A stretch of 64,000 nt of DNA from contig JADANN010000466.1 in NCBI GenBank assembly GCA_018806985.1, positions 1,496,852-1,560,851 of the forward strand, given 5' to 3'. How positions within the stretch are numbered: position 1 is the stretch's first letter; each line of letters begins with the position of its first letter. This document shows, piece after piece, positions 1 through 9,639 of this stretch. The stretch comes from Angiostrongylus vasorum. Its lineage: Eukaryota; Nematoda; Chromadorea; Rhabditida; Metastrongylidae. Under the pieces are notes generated by a model, which saw only the letters and a program-made list of their open reading frames with translations, searched no databases and was not told the origin of the DNA. The position numbers and the translations under genes were made by a program.

Positions 1-142
1 TTTTGAAACCACTGGTTTAATGATGCAAATCGAAACAAAACATGTTGGCATGAATATGGTGTGATAATGCTTCTGGTTCCCGCGAAGACTACTTTTTGTG
101 CTGACAGAGTAGGACAATGACTGTTGCCGACAAGAGACGTAC

Positions 143-216
143 CTAATGTTTGCACGATGAACCGTAAGAGTGACATATGATTCGTAGAGCGCGGTACGAA
201 ATATCTGGTGTAGTTT
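143..216 (-). CDS. possible exon of an unrecognised minus-strand gene
   Basis: On the minus strand a CAG acceptor is followed by 74 open bases (KLHQIFRTALYESY...) and a good GTACGT donor. The stretch looks coding, but I cannot assign a family. It does not join in frame directly to the candidate exon at 591-693, because that junction would make TAA. At least one more exon would be needed between them, or one of the two is wrong. Confidence 0.2.
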
Positions 217-590
217 CTGGTGCCCGTAGTACAAAAATGGATTAACTCAGTGATTTCATGAACATAAAATTCAATCATTTTACAAAAACACAGGTAGTTG
301 CCTTTGGAAGTCGGCTGGTTTCGTGTGATATTTTCACCCACAGACTATACCTGGACGATCGACAAGTTTACGCAAAACTTTGGTAGATACCGAACTTGTT
401 CTACCTGGACATTTAAGTTGTTTCGATTTGAAGGATAAGTGCTTCAGAAAAAAAAACAACAGAAAACTGAAAAGAAATCTGTTCCAGCTCTATAAAACGA
501 CAGAACAGATCACAGTGGCGGAAGCGGGTCGTGCAATTTCCCAAACGAAAATGAACCTCACCTTCTTGTAGAAATCGGGTGGCACCTTAC

Positions 591-693
591 ATCTGTCTTT
601 GAATCGAGCAAGGTACGGATTCTCATACATGGTCCGAACAGCGGTACGGGCACTACACTTTGCTTGAATAAGCCTCTGAGCGCCAAGCGACAT
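591..693 (-). CDS. possible first coding exon, minus strand, unknown protein
   Basis: The minus-strand sequence TTTTGTAG precedes an ATG, and the open frame MSLGAQRLIQAKCSARTAV... ends at a GTAAGG donor at 590-589. The basic, Arg-rich and Ser-rich start would suit a mitochondrial leader. The ENPYLARFKDR segment recalls, weakly, the NPYxxKYxxK stretch of ATP synthase F1 assembly factors. That is only a hint from memory. The gene would run leftwards out of the window, and no further exons are certain. Confidence 0.28.
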
Positions 694-1580
694 CTACAAA
701 ATGATTAAATAATGTGGTATACTGCACAGCACTCCATCAGTACACGACAAAGCGATGGTCTCCTACTAGGTACATTTCCCCCTAATTGTTAATGGCCTTC
801 CTACTGTACTCGCGTGGAGTTGATGATTAACGTGATTATAAGTGATACAAGCACAAAGTCTAAAGCCACTTAGCCGTATATTACGTTACGTCTGACAGAC
901 CAGTCAGCAGAAACAGGGCTAAATATGGACCAAGAGCAACCACAGAGGGGATACGAGAGACAGGCGGCCGAGAGAATAAGGATGACTTGTATTCATGCCA
1001 TTCGTAAATATGCAAATAAAGATGGATCAGACCAGAAATTCCGTGAGCGCTCCATCTCCGACGAGCCGTTCTCATTGGAGCACCCAATTTCATAGTCGCG
1101 TTGCAGTCGCGTTGCAGTTGCGGGAAGTAATACTTGGCGAGGGTGTAGTACATCGAGCAGTAATGTCTCCGAGTTCTCGAGCTGCTCTGATTTCTGGATG
1201 TTCTGTTGTCTAGTATATGTTATTGGTTATGTTATGTTGGTCTGATCATCATCCTTACCATATAGTTGCAGTCATATTCGTTTCCAAAAAAGAGTGCTCA
1301 CTTGGTGCTGGACCATGTCGTCACCATCTGGATTTTCATTGGTATCGGCATTTTCTGAAAATGGACATCGACTGACGAGGCCACAACGGTTGCACAGAGG
1401 TTCGTTTCATCTCTTCCTTTCTATCACTTGTTGTTCCCCGTTTCCCTGTCATCAAACAACCATCGTGCTTTATACGAGTTGCCATAGCAGAAATCTGAGC
1501 CATTTGTCCGAAATGTGCTATTAGAAGTCTCAAAAAATTTTCCACTTTCTGAGCGAGTGTTTGCTTACTGTTGACTAAAG
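694..1580. other. gene-free stretch
   Basis: The short open frames on both strands here have no recognisable motifs, no consistent splice sites and no similarity to the repeat families of the window. I see nothing that can be supported. Confidence 0.5.
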
Positions 1581-1860
1581 GCCGCGTGTAGCGCGGTGGT
1601 CGAAGAGCGCCCCGCAATAGACATGGGATCGATCTCTCTGCGCAAGGCTCACCAAGCCTTCCATCCCTCCGGGGTCGGCAAATTGGTACCAGACCAGTCT
1701 GGGAGAATATGAGCACTGGTTCGATACATCGGTAGGCTACTGCGAATCATTGTAAACGCCAAATATGCATTCAATCACCTCCAGCGGTGCTTAATGAAGT
1801 CGAATGCGTGGCGCATTCCTCAGGGGATTGATCAAAACGCCAAGAGCTTTGTCCTTTTGT
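1581..1860 (+). repeat. tRNA-derived SINE, family A-SINE, full copy
   Basis: The head has a diverged RNA polymerase III A box (TGTAGCGCGGTGGTCG) and a B-box-like GGGATCGATCTC. It continues into the body shared by about ten other copies (CCTCCGGGGTCGGCAAATTG, CGATACATCGGTAGGC). It ends in the tail AACGCCAAGAGCTTTGTCC. It lies upstream of the RUFY gene. Confidence 0.75.
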
Positions 1861-2306
1861 CCGTTTATTTGTAATCTCCACTAGGTGAATACTTGTGCAC
1901 TTAGTTGGCTGGCCATCAAATGGCAATGGATCGAGTTAGAAGTTACTCTACCTATTGAAGTTTCTCGTTGTAGTTGGAATAGTTTGGAAATCTTTTTTTT
2001 GCGATTTCCACTGAGAAAAAGCCAATTAATACAGAATGCACGTGAATTCTTACATCAAACAGACCACTATGCACAAAAATTGGGACAGTTTTCGACGCAG
2101 AATGTTTGGAAACGAAGATCACCTTAAAATTTATACTTTGCTAGGACATCATGGGATATTCATTGTTGTCTGACTATGTTCCCACCGTCAATTTCATCGT
2201 TTTTGAAGTAACTTTTCTTTTACTTGTCATTTCTGCTTATCTGTTTTACCAAGTAGCCCCTCTAGTGGTGGCTTCCTTACCTCTAATTTCGTCCTGTTTT
2301 ACTCAG
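1861..2306. other. upstream or first-intron region of the RUFY gene
   Basis: This region should hold the intron before the first recognised RUFY exon, and perhaps the missing 5' exon. I looked for an ATG exon ending one base into a codon, as needed to join the exon at 2307, and found none that is convincing. An open frame at 1885-2127 shows no RUFY-like sequence and was not used. Confidence 0.4.
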
Positions 2307-2471
2307 AAAACGAACGAAGGAACCTGTTAACAATAACACGACTTGTTCTGCGTGCATTTCTGGAACGAACAATGGTGGACAGCAACCGTATACTAGAGAG
2401 CGACACTCAACAAATCAGCGATCTGCTCATCATGCTCGAGAAGGTTCTGTGGCATGGCTTTAAAACTCGAA
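2307..2471 (+). CDS. RUFY exon a: start of RUN domain
   Basis: The acceptor is ACTCAG and the donor GTAAGT. The exon begins with two bases that complete a codon and reads NERRNLLTITRLVLRAFLER, a near-standard RUFY RUN start. It continues to HGFKTR and ends one base into the next codon. Confidence 0.88.
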
Positions 2472-5400
2472 GTAAGTCTCCAGATTTACCAATAAAAGTG
2501 CTTTTGCGGAGTCGTGAAGGGTATCTTGCAGAGGCTCTTTTACAATTCCCTTATGAGAGCTGGCGAAGTTAAACAAGTAACGTTCGCAGACGAATGAGAA
2601 TGTCTTAGAATATCGTGGAATACTTGGAAGTGCTGCTGTCATACTGAGCCATGTGTCTCAAATTATAGTAACTAGAGTTTTTTCGTCCCTTTGATTCACA
2701 AGAGAGGCGACTGCCTGTGGTGGTGATGACCTAGGGCAAACTATGGATGAGCTGACCTCAGGACTCCAGAGATCCACAATGGCTAAACCAGCAAAACTTC
2801 GAAAAAGTGGAAATTATGCTGGGGTCGCACAACTAATGAAGACGGACCATCCAGTTATCCAAGTAGGAGTTTTTTTCGTTATAGGTCAAAAATCGTTGAT
2901 TTTTTTGAAAAGCCCTGATGCTGAAATGTGGGCTGCTGTCGAACGAATTGCACAGAGTGACGATGCAATGCACGAGACTGCAAACTGTGTTGCTCAAATT
3001 GAATCGCTGCTGTGAGTCTTTTCTTCCCTATAATGAATGATACGGACTTCCTGAAGTTTTTTACCTCTTCTAGTACAGAATTTTAAAGTCCTATCATTTC
3101 AGCACTCCTATTTCCCGATTGCGTGCCTTTCTTCGTTTGGCTATAATGCAAAAGAAGCTATTCGACTTCTACACAGTAATAACAAGTTCGTCTTTATTAA
3201 AAAACTTTTACGACGATTGGGCATTATTGCGGCAGGAAGAAATAGTACAGCTCACAGGATCATTACTCGGGTTGTCAGTTGTGGACTGTAATCTTGCATT
3301 GGACTATGATTATCTGCAGGAACAGCCGCTGAGCATTGACTTGTCGTTGTATATTCGGATTCCCACTATACCTAATGAAAGTGAGGAGTTACTACTTAAG
3401 AATGGAAGTGAATGTCTTGATAAAGTAAAGAAAATGTTATTGGACCAAAACAACTATCTGGAGGAGAGAAACAGGCAATTGCAATGTAATGTTGAGAATT
3501 TGAAAAGTCGTCTCAACTCGCTTGACTGTGGATCTGAAACCAACGCAGTAACTTTGGAACGAGAGCTTGTCGTGTTTAAAAACATCGACAATGCTGAATG
3601 CAGCAAACCACACCGGGCTAACAATAAGGATTGGGAGTTGGAACGAGAACGACTACTTGGCCAGATTGTTGAGAGGGAAGACTCTTTACGAATCGTACAG
3701 CAGCAGCTTATGGATACAAGGAAAATAAATACGGATTTGTATGATAAGCTAAAACTGGCAGATGAGAAGTGGCGAAAATTGGAGAAAGATCTGGCAAGGG
3801 TTAATCAACACTATATGCAGGAAAGCGAAACTCTAAAAAAGACTATTTCAAATTTGGAAGTTTCAAACGCTGTTCTTCAAGAGAGCTCACGTAAGCAAAC
3901 TGCTAATGATGAGGTTATCCGTGCCGAACTTGAGAAAAAGTACGGTCAAAATGCTGAATTGGTGGATGCTTTGCAGAAGAAGCAAAGTGCACTTTCGCAG
4001 GCTGAAAGCGAACTGTTAGTCTTACGACGCAAAATTGACGTATTGGAGAGAGAAGTGAAGGAAATTCCGTTTTTGAAAGAGGAAATAAAAGGATTACAAG
4101 GTAAATATGAATGCGTTTCTGAACGCGCCGAAGAGTCTGAACGCGCGCTTGAGGAGTTAGGAGGGCAGTTGGGCGAGTCGAAACTTCGCATGTTGGAACT
4201 TGCGGAGGAATTGTTGCCGCTCACCGATGCTCACTGGGCTAAAGATGCGGATATCATGCAATGCACAGCATGTTCAGAGAAGTTCTCAATTTCAAAACGC
4301 AAGCATCATTGTCGGTTGGTACTCAGAGATGTTTTACGGAATTCAGTGACGTGTCTTCCAGTTTTTTTCCACCCTTGGATATTTTTCTTTTACAATATCA
4401 GACTCTGTTTACTTTGCTTTTGCGATACTTCTCTTTCACATTCTTCATGTTCTTCATTTTTTTATTCGCCGATGCATCATTCTTAGTAATCACTGTCATT
4501 CTGGATGATCGTAGTCAAAGAGCAACAAGTATTTCGATCGACATGTGCGAGCGGTTACTTAGCACTTTTGAAGGTTTTTGTGCATTAGGGCTACACGAAG
4601 ATTTAAGACTATCTCGAATCCACACGAAAAACAACGTTTGGCCTTCATACAACATATCAGCAATGAAAACAGTTAAAAAGATCTTGAAGTCGCAACTGAA
4701 CCTACACACGAGTCCAACTGCTTCCGTGGATTGCGTTTTCTAGGCAATGAAACAATTAAAAGAAGCTCTGGTGCATGCTGAACATATGGAGCAAACAGTC
4801 TGATATCCGAGTAGATTTTGTACAGTGCGTTATTTTGCTACATTCCACTACCTCGCTTGATAAAAAAAAATACTGAAAAGTGTTCAAAGCGGAACTCAGA
4901 ATCGCAGGCGCACCACGCGGTTACGCTTTCCGGGAGCTCACGTGTTATCCACTTCACCAACTAAGGCTGTTGCTTTTCTCTCTTCGTTCTTGATTGGTGC
5001 AGTGGATAACACGTGATCATCCGGAAAGCGTAGTCCGAAGCGCAGGCGATTTCACGGGTCCTGCTCATGTTCTGAGATATGAGATATCGTTGTATTTCAC
5101 TTAGTGCCCTGCCATGAAAAAAGAATGTAAAGTGGGTAAAAGTTGAAACAATGTTCAAAGCAATAAAGTCGGTAAAAGTGCTCCTTTTTTCAATTATCTG
5201 AGCGACCCGTATAATTACTCTTACCGTCGATTGTCAGATTCTTCGAATAGGTGCCATTGAGGTCTTCATTGTTTTTTCCTTGCCCGTCGGTTCTGTCAAA
5301 AGCTTGCAGTAAAGTAACTGGAACCCTTTTGTGGGAGGTTCAATGGCATCCATTAATTAGCCAGTTTAGCAGCTTTCGTTCGTCCTCGTTTTATTTCCTG

Positions 5401-5794
5401 TTTGGTGACGTTTGAACACCGAGCTTTCTCTAAAATTTGCTTACTTTCTTGTTTGGGCCTATTGTTCAATAATATTACTACTGCATGTTTTGGGCTTTTT
5501 ACTAGTATAGACTTGATTGTCCTAATGAAATGGGTGTAAACGTGTAGGCCGCATGCATTTGTTCTGAAGTATTTATTCCTCATCTGTATATTTCGTATTT
5601 GTAGAAGCCTAATCTTATATCATCTCCTTACTTAAATAAAGTATCCGTAGCTAACTTTCAGCATGTGTGGTTCAATTTTCTGTGCAACCTGTAGCGAAGG
5701 TCGAATCAAGCTACCGTCGAATGCTAAACCTGCTCGAGTATGTAATCAGTGCTTTATTTTACTGAAGAACCGACACGCTGGAAATGCTCAATAA
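2307..5794 (+). CDS. RUFY-family RUN and FYVE domain protein (5' exon missing)
   Basis: Proteins of this family are endosomal effectors: the RUN domain contacts small GTPase-linked partners, the coiled coil dimerises and the FYVE finger binds phosphatidylinositol 3-phosphate. Four exons, 2307-2471, 2885-3011, 3103-4314 and 5662-5794, join at GT/AG sites in matching phases to give 544 codons and a stop. RUN covers about residues 1-175 (ERRNLLTITRLVLRAFLERT, then RAFLRLAIMQKKLFDFYTVI). A long coiled coil spans about 200-460. FYVE covers about 476-544, with WAKD, RKHHCRMCG and RVC motifs and all eight zinc ligands (CTAC, HCRMC, FCATC, VCNQC). Vertebrate RUFY1 and RUFY2 have the same order and about 600-700 residues, so a short N-terminus is missing. 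The gene reads as intact and functional. Confidence 0.9.
2700..2876 (-). repeat. R3 repeat fragment in the RUFY intron
   Basis: The segment GACTGCCTGTGGTGGTGATG through GGAAATTATGCTGGGGTC matches the R3 repeat copies at 25920-26320 and 43010-43410. It ends about ten bases before the TTATAG acceptor of the next RUFY exon. It supplies most of an apparently longer open frame upstream of that exon, so that extension is not real coding sequence. Confidence 0.75.
2885..3011 (+). CDS. RUFY exon b: middle of RUN domain
   Basis: The acceptor is GTTATAG and the donor GTGAGT. It enters with two bases completing an Ser codon, reads QKSLIFLKSPDAEMWAAVER..., and leaves in phase 2 with CT that joins C of the next exon (Leu). 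The sequence lies where vertebrate RUFY proteins have the NKSFFGPLELVEKL-type segment. Confidence 0.85.
3103..4314 (+). CDS. RUFY exon c: end of RUN, coiled coil, start of FYVE
   Basis: The TTTCAG acceptor is followed by a 1212-base exon without a single interruption. It holds the second half of RUN (QEEIVQLTGSLLGLSVVDCN), a long Glu/Lys/Leu-rich coiled coil and the first half of FYVE (CTACSEKF, RKHHC). The donor is GTTGGT at 4315. Reading on past 4314 gives a hydrophobic, clearly intronic tail, which I excluded. Confidence 0.92.
4895..5060. repeat. fold-back element in the RUFY intron
   Basis: Two imperfect inverted arms of about 60 bp share TACGCTTTCCGG and CACGTGTTATCCACT. The left arm is at about 4897-4962 and the right arm at about 4992-5056, separated by a loop of about 30 bp. 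No coding capacity. It resembles a small non-autonomous inverted-repeat transposon. Confidence 0.7.
5662..5794 (+). CDS. RUFY last exon: second half of FYVE finger
   Basis: The AACTTTCAG acceptor is followed by a C that completes Arg of HHCR, then MCGSIFCATCSEGRIKLP..., RVCNQC and a short tail ending NRHAGNAQ-stop (TAA 5792-5794). It supplies the last five zinc ligands. The intron in front is 1347 bases long. Confidence 0.9.
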
Positions 5795-6559
5795 CCACTG
5801 ATTTTTCGATGGAAATCCATGGCTTATTAGGTTAATGAAATTTTGTTAGTCCTTCTTTAGAAAGTGTTCCATGGTGGGCTACTTCTAATGATATGGACGT
5901 TTTTTCACTGTGATTATTGTTTTGTGATTCTTACCCACTTTTGACGTTTTATTGGGTTGTGCCTTGTGAACTATCATCGGCTATTTATGTACTTTATTGT
6001 ACAAAAAGACATATCTCTTCTTGTGCATATCATTCAAAATCGTTGTAATTATTTTTTGTCCAGTTGGGGTCACAGTACATAACTAGTAGGTTTTTCACGT
6101 GTATTTCTTGTACTACTAATTGACTTGTTTTGTTTTTACTCCTTGTGGTAAATATATTTCTCTGTTTTCTCAATAAGGCTTTTCGTTTGAGTCCACTGTT
6201 TTGGCTATTATTGCAAACCCATGTCTTTTTTAGCTTGTGAGTTAAAGGAAGACTATTTTAACACTTTTGGTTGGCTCAGTTTACCGCACAAAGTTTTTAG
6301 AAGCCATTCTTCATATTATTACATATGATGCACCTCTAAGGCTTAAGTAGATTTTGCGTCGTTCTGGAATTTTTCGGTCTGTTTGCCATGACTGAGTTGT
6401 TCAGACTTGGAAGAGCGCCTTTTTGAAGGAGTGCTACAGCATTCTCCCTCAGCGTGTAACATTATGATTGGTCGGTTGGTAGGCTAGTGGGCGAGAACTG
6501 CTGCGTTGTTATCCCAAAGAAATTGTCCTCATATACGTTTGTGGTTTTCAGAGTAATAC
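5795..6559. other. intergenic, AT-rich, downstream of RUFY
   Basis: No gene or known repeat was recognised. AATAAG at 6172-6177 is a possible weak polyadenylation signal, but nothing marks the transcript end clearly. Confidence 0.4.
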
Positions 6560-8110
6560 TTGCGAGGCAATGAATCCATTAGAAGGAAAATAGATGTCCA
6601 GTGGTTGCTCCAGAAGAGAAAGGAACCAAAGATTGATCCTACTGCGAGAACAGCTGATGATGAATCTCAGCTATAGAAGACCTAGAAGAAGACTAGTAGT
6701 AAGTCTTGGACCAGCGATCCAAGAAGCTTTACATAGGTACAGGCAGAAGGAAGTGTTTGAAGTAGCACAGAAAAAAAGAACTAATTTGAAGGAATGCTGT
6801 CAGGATTTGTGTGAGTGCAATGATCCGCCCTCAGCCCTGATAAACGAAGACGGTACCACTAAAACTGTTCGCCATGATATGGGATTTATAACGGAGCGGA
6901 GAAGTTTCCCGCCAATCTTTCCACACCATAATTTCCGTCCCGTACATTGAAATGCCCGCTGTGGGAGAATCACCTGGAACTGTTCGCTATGAGGTTCGAG
7001 TTGCGATTGGAAGCATGAGAAAAGCCACAGCACCAGGGCCCAATAATATCACCCACGACTTCCTAAGAGATGGAAGACACAATATACACGTACTTTTCGC
7101 AAACCATATGACGTCCTGCCTTGGAATGAAAGAATGTTCCTAACCAACCAAAGGAGTCTTAACTATTGTCCGATATGCTTGTTGAGTGCACTCTTCAAGA
7201 TATTCACCAATATTGTCCAAAAAACGCATGTCAAGGACACTAGATAAGGCACAACTACTTGAGCAAGTGGGAGGGATGTCGACGGGGATTTTTGCTGCAT
7301 AGACCATATCCAAACCATGTCGAAGGTTGTACAAGTTTGTCCGGAGCACCACCTCTCTCTAGCCTTGTTTTTCTCGACTATGAAAAAGCGTTGAACAGCG
7401 TCAAAACGAACGCAATCCTAGAAGCGCTCGTCGACCAAAGAGTGGACCCGCCCGTCATACATAAGAACTCTATTTGACTGCTATCGGAACTTCGCCACGA
7501 AGATACAGTTTTTCTATCATATCGACCCCCTCACCGTAGCCATAAGAAAAGGGATTCGTCAAAGCGATGCCACATCGCCAAAGCTCTTTACTGCCCTATT
7601 GCAAAGGGTAATTGTCATTCAGTCGAGTGGAACGCGAAGGGCATACGTATTGAAGGAAAATTCCAATCAACTCTTCGTTTTCTTGACAGCATCGCCATCT
7701 TTTCAATAAGCACTAACGGAGCAGAGACAATGATCAATGAGCTCAACAATGAGGAAAAAGATCGGATAACGCATAAATCGGGATCAGGCAAAGTTCATGG
7801 AAAACCCATGGTGTGAAGGCCAACAAATCAAATCGGGTGCTTCTCCGATCACACCGACCACCGAGTAGGTTTACTTTGGACATTCGGTGCACAACACCAA
7901 GAAGGGAAAAGAGAGAAGAAAGCAAGCAGCACAGGCCAAATTTGGGCCTCTCAAGGAAGCTCGATTCAGAACGTATTGCAAGGCACTTGCAACCCCTGTC
8001 CTAAACGACCATGATGCCGCTTTATGAGCGTACTGGGCGTATTGGCACGACGCAAGAACTCCTACTCTATCTTGCCACTTTTAGCACACATGACATAGTT
8101 CAAGAGCAAC
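6560..8110 (+). mobile_element. RTE-type non-LTR retrotransposon, family RTE-B, decayed
   Basis: Several frames together spell the RTE reverse transcriptase order. ATAPGPNNITHDFL at about 7025 is followed by NYCPICLLSALFKIFTNIVQ (about 7155-7215), the CIDHIQTMSKV stretch, SLALFF.DYEKALNSVKTNAI (motif A region, degraded), IEGKFQSTLRFLDSIAIFS (motif C region, its Asp pair degraded to LDS) and AETMINELN at about 7720-7750. The C-terminal segment follows up to about 8110. Multiple stops and frameshifts make it inactive. Names RTE-A and RTE-B are mine, to separate two families in this window. Confidence 0.72.
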
Positions 8111-8790
8111 ATAAAAATAGCAGTAAATAAAGGAAAAGTTGATGTTACGGAACGCCACTATTGTGATGTTAATCTTGCTGCAGTCTAGTGCCGTTATAGA
8201 TTACGTTCTAGTAAATCGAAGTCAGTTTCCTGGCTGACATACTGCGGCAATAAGTAGAAATTGTACCTTTGTAGATGGGTGATGACTGAGGCAACAAACG
8301 AAGGTTTGTCAACGAAGATTCTGGGGTCCCATTGAGAATTCGCCTATTGAGTTTTTTCTTTAGAATAACAAAAAGCAGTTCTGTTTGTAATAGATGTTCT
8401 ATTCAATGAAGCGCAAGATCCAATCCAGAATTCATAGTCACGTCTGTGCAGTCTTGCTGGACCAATGTATCCTGAAGACTGGAAACTCGCTCCCAACACA
8501 GTGGCACAGCAGCACTTCCCCAAGGACACATGTGATGAGTTTGCTTTATGGATTAATAGTGCTTCACACAACTGCAATATACCAACACGACTAATAATAA
8601 AAGCCAAATGCTGAAATTGTCCGCAAGAGGGCACCAACATCCCATCTGACTTTTTCCGAACAAGTAGACATGAGAACTCTACATAATTCTTACAGCCATC
8701 GGTTTCGCTATTAGACTTGTCTGGAATCAGTTCGCTCCTTGCAATCCACAAATGCTGGAGTGTGCATGTGATAAGAATCTACAAACACCC
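8111..8790. other. gene-free stretch
   Basis: A 135-codon minus-strand frame at 8344-8751 has no recognisable domain, and its opposite strand is also partly open. It may be further decayed retroelement sequence. I make no call. Confidence 0.35.
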
Positions 8791-8794
8791 CATG

Positions 8795-9000
8795 GCTGCA
8801 AGTGAGGATTTCAGGGAGAGCCAACTTGATCAGCCTTCAACGACATTCACAAAGAAGACGAAATCCTCAACTAGCAAGCAAACACAACGTGAAATCAGAA
8901 AACCATAGTGGAACTTTGGTAGAAAGAGATAAATAGAATGCAGGAAGTGCTGGAATCCGTACAATAGGTGATGCTGAGTTGCGTTTAGAAAAAATACAAG
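8795..9000 (+). repeat. SINE-B, 3' part
   Basis: The stretch matches the 3' two thirds of the SINE-B copy at 26658-27010: a CAGCCTTCAACGACATTCAC-like segment, AATCCTCAA, and GCTGGAATCCGTACA near the end. The tRNA-like head is absent. Confidence 0.55.
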
Positions 9001-9154
9001 TTATGTAACTTTTTTTTGAGGTGTTTGTTTGTGTTGAACGAAGTCACTTTCTGTTCATCAAGAGACAACATAAATCAATAATAACAACAGCTAAGTATCG
9101 GGTACAGAGTCATTAATATTGGTAGAAACGTTCCATATGGCATTAAGCACCTCA

Positions 9155-9345
9155 TCGTTGTCACTGAGAAAAAGGGAAAACAATGACCTCATTGATGTAG
9201 TGGGCAAACCTGAGCACCCGGAAAGAGTAATCGTGGGTTCGAAAGTGGACTGGGGCCTGGGTTTTGCAAATATCTCAACATCATTGTGGTTGCATTTCAC
9301 ATAATATCTTGACATTAAAAAAATAATGAACAGTAATTAAAAGTT
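9155..9345 (-). repeat. palindromic repeat family A, half copy
   Basis: It contains TTTTGCAAATATCTCAACAT followed by ATTGTGGTTGCATTTCACAT and a GCAGTAATTAAAAG-like end. This is the arm shared by copies at 12020, 18345, 47400 and 58700. Its centre includes a tRNA-like GGGTTCGAAAG stretch, as in the copy at 47715-47945. Confidence 0.6.
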
Positions 9346-9360
9346 ATACATTATGATAAA

Positions 9361-9630
9361 GAAGGTAGTTGATCAATCCTTGAAGGATGCGCCATCCATT
9401 CGACTTCGTTAAGCATCATTTGGAGGTGATTGAATGCATATCTGGCCTTTACAATGACTCGCGGTGGCCTAATAATGTATCGAGCCAGTTCTGCTATCTT
9501 CCCAGGCAAGTCTGGCACCAATTTGTCGACCCCGGAGGGATGGAAGGCTTGGCGGGCCATGCGCGCAGATATCGGTTCCACGTGTGTGTCGCAGGGCGCC
9601 TCCGACCACTGCGCCACACGCGTCCAACAT
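9361..9630 (-). repeat. A-SINE, full copy
   Basis: Reverse complement of the standard body: the tail is at the left (GTTGATCAATCC) and the tRNA-like head at the right, with its A box in GTGTGGCGCAGTGGTCGG. It is near-complete and little diverged. It accounts for several overlapping open frames on both strands. Confidence 0.8.
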
Positions 9631-9639
9631 TGTGGTACT

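Noticed and set aside
2743..2884. Apparent N-terminal extension of RUFY exon b
   Set aside because: It is R3 repeat sequence in antisense. The acceptor at 2884 and the phase of the preceding exon exclude it.
4315..4486. Open extension of the RUFY exon c beyond the FYVE half-finger
   Set aside because: It lacks the remaining zinc ligands and turns hydrophobic. The GT at 4315 joins in phase to the exact second half of FYVE at 5662.
8344..8751. 135-codon minus-strand frame
   Set aside because: No domain, no splice support, and the plus strand is also open over much of it.
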